This document shows, piece after piece, positions 45,531 to 58,319 of a stretch of 64,000 bases of DNA; positions within the stretch are counted from its first letter, which is position 1; each line of letters opens with the position of its first letter. The position numbers and the translations under genes were made by a program. The notes beneath the pieces were generated by a model. The model searched no databases. It was not told the DNA's origin and saw nothing but the letters and a program-made list of their open reading frames with translations. Source of the DNA: Garcia nutans (lineage: Eukaryota > Streptophyta > Magnoliopsida > Malpighiales > Euphorbiaceae); contig CANTUV010000035.1 of assembly GCA_947685225.1 (NCBI GenBank), forward strand, positions 7,881,501 through 7,945,500, in the 5' to 3' direction.

Positions 45531-48125
45531 AAATAATATTTTAGAGAGAAAAAAGGGATTTTGTTGAAATAAAATATTTCTTAAAACTAAAATTTTTAAG
45601 ATCATATTTAATAAATTCTGTATTAATTAGAGTAAAAATGATTTTTATCTAATAAAAAAATCTAAAATTTAGTCATATTACCAAACCCATTTTAGTTTTT
45701 TTCCTAAAAGAACTAAAATTAAAAAACACAAAAAAAAATCCTGAATACATCTTGCTTTTCTTTTTATTCTAATTTTTCATATATTTTTTTAAAATTTAAG
45801 AAATAAGAGCAAATAATTTCTTATTAGTACAGCTGGTGGCCCTCTCAAGAATTTGTGGAGATGAAGGCAATGCAGTTGGGACTTTTTCTATTTGAGCTGA
45901 AAGACCCCAAAGTTTGGAACTTGAAATATGTAATAATGAAAAATGATATATATATATATATATGTATTTGCAATTATGAATTGGAGTATTTGAATTGGTA
46001 TATATTGCCAATTATTACAGTTTAAATAATCTTGAAATTTTTTTTTTCTCTTAAAATTTTTGTAATATCAAAGAGAACTGAAAAAAAAAAGAAAAAAAAA
46101 AAGGTATGTAGATATTAAACTGCAAATCAAATCACGACATTATACATCATTACTAAAATCAATTGGTTGATTGCTAAAATACAGATAATTATACTTATGG
46201 CTAAATGAAGTTATTATTTGAGTTGAAATTAAAATGAAGGAATGAAGTAGCCTAGCTTGGGAAAAGTTAGCTATAAAGCATTAATGAAGAATAAGCATGC
46301 AAAGAGAGAAAAGGTTGATGAGATGGAGATGGAGGGAGAGGCCCGTGAAGACATGCTTGTAACGTTGTTAGTTTTTGATCTGAATATGTTTATAAATATA
46401 TAATTGTTTGGTTTTTGGTTTGGTGTCACGGGAATCCCAGCCATCTCTCTCACGTGTTCCTCTTTCTCTATTTCTTCTAATATATATATATATATTATAT
46501 AATTCATATAATTATAAATATATATATATATATAATGAATATCGATGATCTGGAAATAGCTGTGTTTGGTCAGAAAACAGTAATATTTGCGGATTCTCCA
46601 CGTTTATTCTACTGTTTATTAGCTCTTTCACAACGCCTTTGGGCGGTAGTGCCTTGGTAGAGATGCCCTAAATTAATGATTGTGTACTGTATTGTATATA
46701 TAGTGTTTATAGCTACCTTGTCTTCTTCCTTTGGTATTTGATTATAATCTCTACAATTTCAGCATTTCTATTTAACCTAATTATAAGTTTGAATAGAGAT
46801 GAATTATTGAGAATTTGTTTTGCTTTTCTAAATTATGTAATTATTCAAAAAAAAATTAATTTCAAATTAATGCTAATTAAAAAAAATCAATATTATCCTC
46901 AAAAATAAATAAATAAATATTCCATGTAGCGAATTCAACGTTGTAATTAACTTCAAAGTGATGAATGATTACGCAATTCATTTATGAGACTTAGGTGTGA
47001 ATGTTGGTACTGTGAGTACTATTTAATGTTTTTGCTTTGAATGCTTTTAACTGTTTTCCATGGTAAATACATATATATAGCCTCGTGGGCTTAACTGTTT
47101 TTCCACCTTACACAGAGGGTAATTTGATCATGACTAACAGAACAAGGGCCAAGCCTTCGGTATCCGTCCACATTAAGGATAGTTATAGTGTAGTTTTAAT
47201 ACCAACATAACGAATATATACATATTATAGTTACATACAAATTTAAATTAGAGTCAGTTAATGTCGACATATAGAGAAGATTAATGCCGTTCTCATATCT
47301 TTGAGGATGATTTTTTTATATATATATTTTTGGAAACAATTTTATATGTCCCTTATACTATTTTTTTTTATTGACCTTCACATTTGTACCATATTTTCAT
47401 AATTAAACTTAATAAACTTATCCTTTTTTCAACTTTATTCATGATTTTTCTTACCGAAACTAGCTGAATAAAAAATAACAGTCTCTCTTCCAGCGGCATG
47501 ACATTCAGAAAAATCATGACTGAATTGGTTAATCTATGAGTTTACTCATAGGTTAACTTTTTTTCTTTTATTTTTGACCATAGGTTAATCTAAAATAACA
47601 TTTTCTTTTATGTGATTTTTTAAACTCTCATATTTAGTAGCTTATAAATAAAATCTCGCTGAGTCAGCAGGAAAGGTGAATCTACATGCTATTAGACAAA
47701 TGATGGCATCTATATGTTAAAAACGGTACATCACTTGATGATAAAATAATTTAATATATATATTTTTTGTTTTCTCCTTATTCTTCTTATATTCTTCAGT
47801 TATTCTTTTGTCTAAATTGTTCTTCAGTTAAATTATTTTTCTATTTGTCTGAAATTATTTTGTTTTATGCTTTAATTTGTCATCTTTTTTTTATTTGAAA
47901 TGGATTTTAGCTCAATTGATGATGTTATTCCAATATATATACCATTATAGTGATTCAAGCGCGCTTTAAAATTCTTGAACAAATTCAATTCTGGGAAGAA
48001 GGTTTTTGGGTGTTCTCATTATGAGGTGAATGAAATTTAAAGGTAAATTCTTAAAAAGTATTGAATTTAAGAATTGGGATTTTCATTGATTTTGGATTTC
48101 TAGTTGACTTTGAGGGAGGTTTATG
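45531..48125. other. intergenic DNA; possible regulatory patch at 46240-46480
   Basis: No gene recognised. 46240-46480 is more complex and contains a G-box (CACGTG at 46451-46456) and GA-rich words, flanked by TA arrays (46480-46535). The 78-codon minus-strand frame at 46271-46507 has no known motif. 47040-47230 is another complex but unrecognised patch. Confidence 0.45.
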
Positions 48126-48665
48126 CTACCGACTCAAACCATTTTCAAGAGGTCACTTATTTTGATACTTTCCTTCCATCAATATGTAATAATCAAAAAT
48201 AAAACTAATTATCTCTACCAAAAATTTAAGCTATTAGTAAAAGAGCACACTTTTTCTTTATATGAATCAAATACAAATCGGCTTTATTTTTATGTGTCAC
48301 CTAGCCAAATCTGATTCACATCTCTTAGACTTTTAGATTTATCATTTCCTCCATCTTTTAAGGAGGTTCATACTTGAATCTGGAGCAACTGGATTAGACT
48401 TAACAAATAAGCTCTCATATCGAATATGCAACTAGGTTAAGTCCTTTTTAAGAGGTCATCTATATTATAGTACTTTCCTTACACTAGTATGATTAACCGA
48501 AAAAAAATACTAATTATGTCTACTAAAAGCTTAAACTGTTAGTAAAAGTGCATCAATTTTCTTTATTCGGATCAATCATGAGCCTACTGGTCTTTTTCAA
48601 CTTTGTCAGCCACCTAGCCGATCGAGCTTGATCCATACCCTAAGACCTTTGGGCATATCAAAGGT
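48126..48665 (+). repeat. diverged ~300-bp tandem duplication
   Basis: Two units share TTTCAAGAGGTCA / TTTTAAGAGGTCA, then TACTTTCCTT, ACTAATTATSTCTACNAAAA, GTTAGTAAAAG-like, TTCTTTAT..GGATCA-like and CACCTAGCC in the same order, at about 48145-48310 and 48448-48615. The spacing is about 300 bp. The 63-codon frame at 48123-48314 lies in the first unit and is not conserved in the second, so it is not a gene. Confidence 0.65.
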
Positions 48666-49517
48666 GAAACTTATAGCTTCTTTATATGGTTTGATCCTCT
48701 TATGACTAATCATACTAGAAATGTCATTGTAGGTTTGCTTTGAAAAATCAGAACTTATTTATAATAGAAAAAAAAAGAGAGAGAGAAAGGTTGAATTAAG
48801 TTAAGAAAGAAAAATTATTTATTGTGGTATATTATGTTTTCTGCTGAGATTATTTATTGGGTATTTTTTATAATTATTTTCTAATTTAGAATATTTGGTT
48901 ATCTTAATGAAATTGTATAACCCTCAAAATAATTCTCTAAAATACTCGTTTTTTCAGTTTAAGCCTATCTCTTTTTTTCATTTGATGCAATAAATTAGTA
49001 TTTTATTTTAAATTTTTCTCAGTTCAACTCTGAAAAAACTCTAAGCCTACATGACAGAGGATGTGGTAGATTCAGATATGAATATTCATAAAACTACAAT
49101 AAAAACGTACTATTACCTTGGGGATGCTTATTGAGTCTTAGTCCCTTTAAGGGACTACGACTGTAAAGTAAGTACCAAGCCAATTGATTATAGCAGAGAC
49201 CGTCTCACCTTATAACATTTTATTATTATTTTTTTATTGAATAAAGGGCTGCTTCATTAAAAAATAAAAATAATATTTTTTAATAAAATAATTTTAACAA
49301 AGTGGGACTTTGATCCTCTAATCATCTGAATCTCTAATTATCTACATCCTACTGTTTTATTATGTAGCATGTTAGTGAGATTCAATAGGAAGGTACTTAT
49401 CTCTTCCCGCTGGTGATGCTATAATAATCAAAGCCCAATTCTACAGTGGTTACTCTCTCTTACGTTCCTTAAAAAAATAATTTAATAAGCAATTATTAAA
49501 TAACTTAATTTAATAAG
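48666..49517. other. intergenic DNA, nothing recognised
   Basis: AT-rich with a more complex patch at 49120-49450. A short hairpin GTCCCTTTAAGGGAC lies at 49141-49155. Confidence 0.5.
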
Positions 49518-49552
49518 CACACACACACACTCTCTCTCTCTCTTTCTCTCTC
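49518..49552. repeat. CA then TC dinucleotide microsatellite
   Basis: CA units at 49518-49530 run straight into a TC tract at 49531-49552 with one interruption. Pyrimidine tracts like this often sit in plant 5' leaders, but no gene is evident downstream. Confidence 0.9.
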
Positions 49553-52500
49553 AGCAACTCAATTTCACCTCCTTTCATGGCGGTTGCCGTTCTTCTTCAC
49601 CTTCTCAACATTATTAAACTCACAATTTTTCCATATGTTGATGTAAGCACTACAGGTCAATAATCCCCTCCTTATTTATGTAAATACCCTAATTTTATAG
49701 TTTTCATCCACTCTCATTTCTAGAGTTTATTCAGAAGATACTAATTTTAATTTTAGACTCATTTTTACTTTTTATGCTGTTGATTTTTTTCACATTAAAT
49801 TTGAATTTTTTGGATTTCGATTTGGTATTAGCCACCAAGTGCTATATGCAATTTCTTTCGAATAACTTGTTTATGGCCACCGGAGATGGAATACGTTGTT
49901 GGTTCTTGTAAACCAAATCTGATAATGGGGCACTTATTTTTACTTTATTTTCACCAAAATGCCTGTTTTGGCAATTTCTTGTTTTGCTTTCATCACCTTC
50001 ACAACTGGAAAGAGCACTTGCGTTGTTTGAACGGACACTTTTGGATTTCAGGAGTACTAATGAGAAATTAGACTACCAAACTATTTAATTAGTAATTTTT
50101 GGGTTTAATTTAATCAGTTTTGGCATGTGTTTACAATAATTGTTTATTCATCCATAAGACAACAATTTGACGAACAATCCATCTCAGGAACTGCTCCAGT
50201 TATTTTGTTATTAGGTTTGTTTCTCTCTGTTTCTATTGCAAAACTAAGATAGAAAAATAAAAGATCGTGTGCCCTCTATTTTACTGTGTCTGATAATGCT
50301 ACCACTCTTGGAGGCAGATGAGGTGGTAGGTTTGTTAATGTGGGACTTGAGAAATTTGTTGCTTCTTAGAGGTGGCACTACGGGCAACGGCAGAAATTCA
50401 ACCAAATCCCATTTTCAGTTAATTTTTTTGGACCATATGTTTTAAAATTGAGTTAAATTTGTGTTATTTGGTGGGTTTAATAGCTTAGAAAAGAGAGAGA
50501 TTGGAAGAAATTGGATAAATTTTGAAGTTTAAATTTTCAATGGAAAGTCAAAGTAGAAACAACAGGTTGAAATGGTAAATTTATTAGTAAATGAAGGGTA
50601 TTTTAAGTCATTTTATAAAATTTAACATAAAAAAATATAAACATCAAAGGGATGATTTAATTATTTGATTCATAAAAAAGCTAAAAAACAATGCATTTTT
50701 GTGTTATGTATATACAAAGATAACCAAGCCAGCCACGTCACTTGCCATGTAGGTTTGGAGTTTTTTCAAAGCTAGAGCGGGATAAATTTTATGCTAAAGA
50801 CTAACTTGTTGTATCAAATGATAAAAAAGAAAATATAGATTTAAACTGAAAAAATATATATTTTAGAAGATTATTTAGGAGGTTAGGCCTAATAAAATTT
50901 GCGGTAATGCAAGTTTTAATTTTGTATCTATGTTTTCTTTTTCTTCAACTATATTCAAGAATGAGTTTTCTTCTTCTTCTTCAGTCAATGATTTCTTCAA
51001 AAACTAACTTCTCCACTAATTTTTGCTCCTATTAGAGAATATATTTGATAGACTAGATTGATAAATTCTTTATTTTGGATTTCATATGTTTCATATATGA
51101 GAATTTCTGCTATCATTATAATGTAATTGTAGATATTAGATTTGATAGAGTGGATTGATAACTTCTTCATTATGGATTTTAACTTTCGGTGTTGAGAATT
51201 TAAAGAGAGTGAAAGAAATTTTGTTTGGAGAGAGGAAAGTGACAAGAAAACAACTTCTATATGATTAAACAGTTTTTTTTATAAATATTTCATGTTGGCG
51301 TGCATGTTTTACATGTTTTAATATATGTAAAAATCTATTATATGGAGACACATGTATACGTAAATTAAATGTATAATACTATCTTAAAATATAAACCTGT
51401 TAGTTATGATTTATAAAGTTTAATATTTGGGTTGTGCTATTTAAAATATTATGAAATTAATGTGCAGAGATGATTTGATAATTTTTAATTTTATGAGGGA
51501 TAAAATTAGAAATTACATGTATATAAGGATTATGATCCCCGGTACGCAATTTTTAGTTTTCTTTAAACATCTATTTAGCAAAAAAAAAAAAACATAGTAG
51601 TATAAGGATTATATCAATTGCAAGAACTAACTCATCCCATCAATAAAATCAATTTTCATATGGATGAAAATATGTTTTTCTAATATTTTCTCTTATATCC
51701 TTTTTGTATTCTATATGAAAAATGTTATTATGCTCTTGGATTGATTTATATTATGTATAGTGTACTTAAATTTGAAAAAGATTCTGCTCAAGAGAAAATC
51801 CAAACCCATTGTAAAAACCCACGCTTGAAAGAAATTGTTAGAATTTTAGTTGTGAGAGAAATTTCACGTTAAAAAGAGATAAATTTAATGAAAAATATGT
51901 AAGTAAAAAATATTTATAAAATCTTTGTCTTAAAATTTTATATTGGAGTGTAGTGTCGTACTTATGGAATTTTCTAAAAACATGTGACTAATAAATTATA
52001 ATAATTATTTTTCCGTAAATATAAATTATTGTACTATGGTATTATCACATCAACAAATTAAGAATAAAAGGGAAATAAAAGCTACAGTTTATTAATTTCT
52101 GATTGAGCGATTGACAGAGAGAATGATGGATAATAAGAAACCATAGATTGTTTCAAAAAAAAAATTGTTAATTATATCAAAATTTTAAAAGATTATAAAT
52201 ATATTTATATAAAATTTGACCTAAATTAAATATTCTTATAAAAGTAGATAATTTTTTACTTATTTAAAATTATTTTTATCTTAAAACATTAAATTTTACA
52301 AATTATTTTCTTTTAAGTGTAAAAATTAATGAAATAAAATTCATTTAAAGTGACATTTCACTAGAATATGAGTTTTTCAAATGGGTGAAAGTTCTATTAA
52401 TATACACTCTAAAACTATCAATATTTATACAATCAATTTAAAATATCTATTAAGCAATTCAGTTTAATTTAAAAAAAAATTTAATGTCCGTTAATTCGAA

Positions 52501-53590
52501 AAAAAATCACTGGTCACGTGACTGTCTTTCACTGTGAATTTACATGGATTAACATCAGCAGTCTGCAATTTCCTTGACTAGTAATTTAATTTTTTTAAAT
52601 GATTAGCCATAGATTAACTTATTTTCCTTTACTGGATATTTATTTATGAAGCACGTTTTCACTATATGTATGTAAGAAAACATCAAACATTAAAACTTGC
52701 GTTTTTACTCCTATCTATTTTGTGTAAGCCGATCAATATTTCTGACAGTAGTATATTAATTAATATCTTATTTAATTTTATAATTTTTGAATATTTATAT
52801 ATTTGATTATTTATATTAATTAATTAAGTTCATGCATAAAATGTTATTTTTCAAGTGTCTAAATTGTACGATGTATTTCATTTTTTTTAAAAAAAATAAT
52901 AATGAGGGATTTTGAATTTAAATTTTTTATTTATTTCACTCTTAAACCTATTTTAAAGAACTCAATATGATATTAGAGTAAAAAATTCATACCGTTGAAT
53001 GTAGAAATTGTTAAATATAAAAATTATGATGTAGTTAATATAGAAATATAACTATCCAAAAACATATACTTCTCCTACTAGAATTGTGAGTTTTTAAGTT
53101 TGAATTTTTAGTAGAAATGAAATTTACCAAAAGAAATTATTGATATAATTGAAAACTCATAAATTGCCATGGTAATATAGATGCAGCCCTTGTAGCAGAA
53201 AGGACTTTATTATCAATTAGCTAAAAGCAAAAAGGATTAAAAACAAAAGTGAAAATAAAAATGAATTATAAGTGTAAGACTGAATGTAATCTAGCAAAAG
53301 TGAGAGTAAATTAACAAGATCTTCAGGTTCCCAGAAAAGCTTATAATTAACAAGACAAATCATCAGAAAGAAAGATTATGATTCCCTTTTTCTTGCCCAA
53401 CCGTTTACTCCGCTGCACCCTGTTGTTTGAGTATCTTTGCAGTTTTGTACTAATTTTTTTTTGTCTGCAGAACTAAAATTTTGTCACTATATATACTTCT
53501 AACTCATTCTTTAATTGGTTATTACACCACATATATTTATGCAATATGATTTTCTTTGTTTAATTTCTGTATTCGTTTTATTGTATAATA
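49553..53590. other. intergenic DNA; possible gene relic at 49560-50100
   Basis: Just after the pyrimidine tract, an ATG at 49577 opens a 29-codon frame (MAVAVLLHLLNI), and a 61-codon frame follows at 49886-50071. Neither shows a known domain, and I cannot connect them by convincing splice sites. They could be part of an unrecognised short transcript. The rest (50100-53590) is AT-rich, without gene or named repeat. Confidence 0.35.
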
Positions 53591-53613
53591 AAATAGTATT
53601 ATATATATATATA

Positions 53614-53707
53614 TTTTTAAAAGCTCGATCCTCAGAAATCGTTTTTGGAGGATCGAACTCCTGATCTCTCCGTGGAGAGTAACATCAGATGGCCACTGTA
53701 CTGAATC
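53614..53707 (-). mobile_element. second copy of the tRNA-type SINE
   Basis: On the minus strand it reads CAGTGGCCATCTGATGTTACTC, then the B box GTTCGATCCTCC, then GAGGATCGAGCTTTTAAAAA. It aligns along its length with the SINE at 23543-23647 (shared CGATCCTC, AAAAAC, TCGAGCTTTTAAAAA). The 5' head is slightly different or shorter. A possible short duplication AAATAG lies at 53591-53596 and 53708-53713, with a TA-rich tail in between. Confidence 0.8.
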
Positions 53708-53713
53708 AAATAG

Positions 53714-56700
53714 ATAGATAGACTAAGTAGATATGATCATGAATCGAATTATAATTATTAATTTTGGAAAATAAACCATGGATGGGATGTATTGAGTCTT
53801 TAAAAATAATTTTAAAAATAAACCATGGATGGTCTTTTGTTTAATAGTATTAGAGATATTGTCTGATTAAAAAGTTTCAAGTTTGAGTTCATTTAGAGCC
53901 AAAATCACCTGAAAAAAAAAAAAAAAAACTCTTCAATTCAACAGGAAAATTCCGACATATACTCCTAAAATTATCTTTATTTAATACACCTTAATCAACA
54001 ATTGATAATCAATGATAATTAATATGCATTGTTTTTTTTTTCAAAATGGAAATTTATCAATACTATTTTTATTTTAATTCTTATATTTTTTTCACATTGA
54101 ATAGATATTATATATCTTGCATGTAAGCCAAACTGATGTTTATATTTATATAAAACATTGAGTTATCAATCATTAAAATTTATTTTCAAAATAAATTTTA
54201 TTTTTTTCTGTAAAATAACTAAAAATAACATCTCAAATTGAAATTTTAGTAGTATTTAAAAAATTACATATATATTTTTCGGAAATAATAGTTTCATTCT
54301 CAAAGTCAGGTAAATTTTATATATTTTTTTCTTATTCTATTTTACAGAGATTGTTTTGACACAGAAGCAAAATTATGTTTCAATTATGAAATGTCACAGG
54401 TAATTATTAATGATGTAATGCCAAATTTTATCATCAGCCATCTGTAATAAAATTGTTTGATCAGTAGTAATTAATAAAATTGGGTTCAGAATAAAAAGAT
54501 TTTAATAAATTTGAAAAATAATTGAAGTTAATTTTTTTTAAAATAAAAGAAAATATATAGAAATTAATTAATTAGAAACATGTGATATTTCTGGTATTTG
54601 GAGGATAGAAAAAGTGAGTAATGGGTTAAAAGGGACATGACATGGGAAAGAATAGACAAAGGGCTGGCAATGGCATTAGTTGCAGAGGCTCACCGCTGCA
54701 GTGTTGCTTATTACTGCTTCACCCTAATACTCTTTCTGCACCCTACTAACTCTGTCATGGCTGCTCTACTTTTAACTCATCTTTTCTCTCTTATTTTATG
54801 GCCTACATTCTTCATATCACATCACATCCAAAGCTTTCATCGGTTTTATATATCTTAACTAATTATATTTGTTTTATACATGATAACATATTAAATTTAT
54901 TATACTTAACTACTGCTAAATTTCTTCCATTTAATTATTCTTTTTTCCATCATTTTCAATTTTGGTATACACATTTATAATCATTTTAAACAATATCATA
55001 TATATATATATATGTTTAAAATTAATTTTATGAATTCAAAAATAGATATATATTAAAATAATAAAAATATCATATCAAACATAGTTAGATATCAATTAAA
55101 AATAAAAATAAAAATAAAATAAAATATAGGATTAAAATTAAAATACAAAATTAAATACAATAATTTTAATTTTTGGACAACTATATAATTATATAAAATG
55201 GTAATCAATATTTCAAAAAATTAATTATCAGAAGAAAAAGAAATTGAAAATGTGTTTTTCATTAGCATGAAGTATAATTAAATATAAATTATGAAAAAGT
55301 ATATAAGTTTGTATTTAAATGAAAATGATATGTGAAGAATTCAATTTTTAAAATTTGATAAATAATGTAAAGTTTTGATGAGTAGTTTATTTATAAAAAT
55401 TATGAAATAAATTTAAATTCTGCTATAATATGTTTTTTTATATAATAATAATGTTATTATTACTAATAATAATTATAATAATAATAAATATCTAATTAAA
55501 ATATAAAAAATTAACAACATAGATAATGATACATAAATATAGATATTCAACATGTAAATAGGCTGCCAACTGTTGCACTTAAGATATTATATTATTACTT
55601 TAGTAGCATACTTATTAATTTGTTATTAAAAATGTAAATAATATTTACTATAATTTTGCGTTTGTGCATTTCTATTTTCTAATTAAATTTATAAATTATT
55701 CAAATAAAAAGTTTTTTTTTAAACATAATGGAGATGATATTAGGTAGGTTTTTGATAATTCCATTCAATATTTAAAGTTAAATTTTTTTTTAGTATTTGA
55801 TCATTTTAAATTATTAAGTAATGTATATTTTAAAAAATTTTAATTAAATAAAAATTATTTAAAATGGTGGATCAAAATTTTCAACTTAAAATTTATATAG
55901 AAATATAATTTAAATTTATATCACTTATCAGATTCAACACTTAATTTTTGTTTTACCAAACACTGTCTTAATTTTTTTTATTAATTTAATTTCAATTAGG
56001 GTTTAAATTCTCAATATTAATGTCATATATAATTAAAATCTAAATTTAGAAATTTATATTCTTAAAAAAATTTCAACATTAACATATTAGAGCTAATGTG
56101 TGAACAAAGACCCATTATATTATAAAAAATACTATTATAAACTGGGTATATATGAACTTGATCAATAAAAACTAAATAAAATTAATTATTATTTCTATTA
56201 TTGTTTGGTTAATAGTTTATTATTAGTTAAATATATATATACCCAGTCCATATTAAAATTTCTCTTATATTATAACTAATTTTTATCAAACATTTTCCAT
56301 ATAAGTATAGTATAAAAGAATTGTTTTAGTTAAAAATAATAAATAAATAAATTAAATGAGTAAAACATTGAGATTTTAATTTAGATGATAATGACTGCAA
56401 CTAAACACAATTTAATCAAAATTTTAATTTTTATCATTTAATTCATTTTTAAATTAATTAAAATTATACATTCTTTAAATAATTGCTTTGAATTAATCAG
56501 TGATTTTGGAATACTCATTGAAAACTATTTATTTTATAGTAAGAAAACTTTGATTTAGTATGCGCCAAAAAAAACTTTGATTTAGTATATTAAATTAAGT
56601 TGTGGATGCCAAATTTTTTTTTTAAGAAATAGTCTTTAATTAAAAGGTTGAATGAAGAGGAAAAAGTAATTGAATAAAAATAAAATAAAAAAAAGTAAAT

Positions 56701-56811
56701 TCCAAATATCATTATCAAGCCTCTCGGACTTCATGAGTGCTGAGCTTGTGTGGCACATCAATTCTCTCTTCCTGTTCACTTGTTTCAATAATTTATGTAG
56801 TTGTGAACTAA
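53714..56811. other. upstream intergenic region of the Dof gene
   Basis: Mostly AT-rich. 54590-54790 is a more complex island (GACATGGGAAAGAATAGAC, CACCGCTGCAGTG) with a 73-codon plus-strand frame (54637-54858) that lacks any known motif and ends in low-complexity residues. I regard it as a candidate conserved non-coding element or a gene relic, not a gene. Confidence 0.45.

Positions 56812-56839
<28 letters not shown>
56812..56839. repeat. CT microsatellite, 14 units
   Basis: Uninterrupted CT dinucleotides upstream of the Dof gene, with further CTCT tracts at 56901-56914. CT-rich stretches near the transcription start are common in plant promoters. Confidence 0.93.
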
Positions 56840-56842
<3 letters not shown>

Positions 56843-56914
56843 GCCATATCAGTTTCAGATTTATCTACTTTCCTGTCTTAAAGCTCTTTACTTTCACATC
56901 CACTCTCTCTCTCT

Positions 56915-56926
56915 TTATATATAATA
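56915..56926 (+). promoter_or_regulatory. probable TATA box of the Dof gene
   Basis: TTATATATAATA lies after a CT tract and 326 bp before the ATG, the only strong TATA-like element in a suitable place. It would put transcription start near 56950 and give a ~300-nt pyrimidine-rich leader. Position-based inference; other AT-rich words nearby could serve. Confidence 0.4.
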
Positions 56927-57120
56927 TATATAGTATATACCCACCTTTTTTCTCAGTGAAATCATCAGCTTTCTTATTTATTTATTCTATCAGATCTAAT
57001 TTCTCTGGAAAGACCAGTTTTCTTATTATATATGCATTCATTTATAATTTTTTCCATTTCTTCAAACTCTCTCTTTCTTGATTAAAATCACAACACCTCA
57101 TAACAAATCCTCTCTGTCCC

Positions 57121-57190
57121 ATGCATGAAACCCATCAATTTAGTATCTTTGCCTTCCCAAAAAGAAACTCAACACATCCTTAACCCATAA
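57121..57190 (+). other. two overlapping upstream ORFs in the Dof leader
   Basis: ATG at 57121 opens 20 codons ending in TAA at 57181. A second ATG at 57125, in another frame, opens 21 codons ending in TAA at 57188. Both end about 60-70 nt before the Dof start. If the transcript starts at the proposed TATA box, both lie in the leader and could dampen translation. No peptide conservation can be judged here. Confidence 0.4.
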
Positions 57191-57251
57191 CTCAATCATC
57201 CCCAAAACAACTCTTTCTTTTTTTTTTTTTCTTTTTCTTCTTCCCTCTATA

Positions 57252-58319
57252 ATGTCTACCAGTACTACTCTTCATGGAAAACAAGCTTCTAATAAAGAAG
57301 ATAATCATCAGAATCAAAGCTCCTCCAGTAACCGGAAAACGTCGGCAGCAGCAGCAACAAGGCCACAAGAGCAATCTTTAAAGTGTCCAAGATGTGATTC
57401 ACCCCACACAAAGTTCTGCTACTACAATAATTACAGTCTAACACAGCCTAGACATTTTTGCAAGACTTGTAGAAGGTACTGGACTAAAGGAGGAGCTTTA
57501 CGCAATGTTCCGATAGGAGGTGGTTGTCGGAAAAACAAGAAAATCAAGTCTTCTACTTCAAGGTTGTCTTGTGATTCAAAAGACTCTAGTGGGTCATCTG
57601 AGCTGGGTGGATTTAAATTCTTCCATGGTTTTTCTCCGGCTATGGATTTTAATCTTGGTGGCTTATCATCATTTTCTAGACTAAACACTTCACCAACTGG
57701 TTTGTATAATAATAACAATAATCAATTCTCTACTTTTGGAGATATTTCTGCTACTTCTGCAACTGCTGCAAGTGTTACAAATCCTTGTTTTAGCCTTGAC
57801 CCATCTGGGAGCTCGGCGAGTTCTTTAATGGGATTTAATTATCCAATTACAAGTGGGTTTGTTGGCGCAATTCAAGAAATGGGTAGTGGTGGTGGTTCGA
57901 TGAATGTTCATACTAGTCTTGCTTCTTCGATTGAGTCTTTAAGTTCGATAAATCAAGATTTGCATTGGAAATTACAGCAGCAAAGATTGGCTATGCTTTT
58001 TGGTGGAGGAGAAGATCAAAAAGAAAGCAGTGCGTCTTCAGTTCCGATGGAAAACCAAACACAAAAACCACAACCTATTTTGTTTCAAAATCTTGAAATT
58101 TCAAAACGACAAGGAGATAATGTTGTTGGAAATTCAAGAAGAGAAGGTGATACAACAACCGAGTGGTTCTTTGGGAATTCTTACAGCCACCAAACTGATA
58201 CTAACAATAACGGAAATGATCATCAAAACCAAGCAGCTGCAGCGACAGCAATAGCAGGAACCAACTGGAATGGAGTGCAAGCTTGGGGTGATCTGCATCA
58301 ATATAATGGTTTGCCCTAG
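57252..58319 (+). CDS. DOF5.7: Dof-type zinc-finger transcription factor, DOF5.7/SCAP1-like
   Basis: Intact 355-codon single-exon frame. The Dof domain (about residues 43-97) has C45-x2-C48-x21-C70-x2-C73, the CYYNNY and RYWTKGG motifs and a basic end (CRKNKK) that can bind DNA (AAAG core) and help nuclear import. The N-terminus is Ser/Thr/Asn-rich. The C-terminal region has LASSIESLSS then LHWKLQQQRLAMLFG (about 223-251), QPILFQNLEI (274-283), EWFFGNS (304-310) and the ending NGVQAWGDLHQYNGLP. From memory these C-terminal blocks fit Arabidopsis DOF5.7 (SCAP1, guard-cell maturation) better than other Dof groups; that assignment needs a tree. The start at 57252 is the first ATG in frame and is followed by low-complexity residues, as usual in Dofs. 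Length is normal. The protein acts in the nucleus. Confidence 0.95.
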   Translation: MSTSTTLHGKQASNKEDNHQNQSSSSNRKTSAAAATRPQEQSLKCPRCDSPHTKFCYYNNYSLTQPRHFCKTCRRYWTKGGALRNVPIGGGCRKNKKIKSSTSRLSCDSKDSSGSSELGGFKFFHGFSPAMDFNLGGLSSFSRLNTSPTGLYNNNNNQFSTFGDISATSATAASVTNPCFSLDPSGSSASSLMGFNYPITSGFVGAIQEMGSGGGSMNVHTSLASSIESLSSINQDLHWKLQQQRLAMLFGGGEDQKESSASSVPMENQTQKPQPILFQNLEISKRQGDNVVGNSRREGDTTTEWFFGNSYSHQTDTNNNGNDHQNQAAAATAIAGTNWNGVQAWGDLHQYNGLP

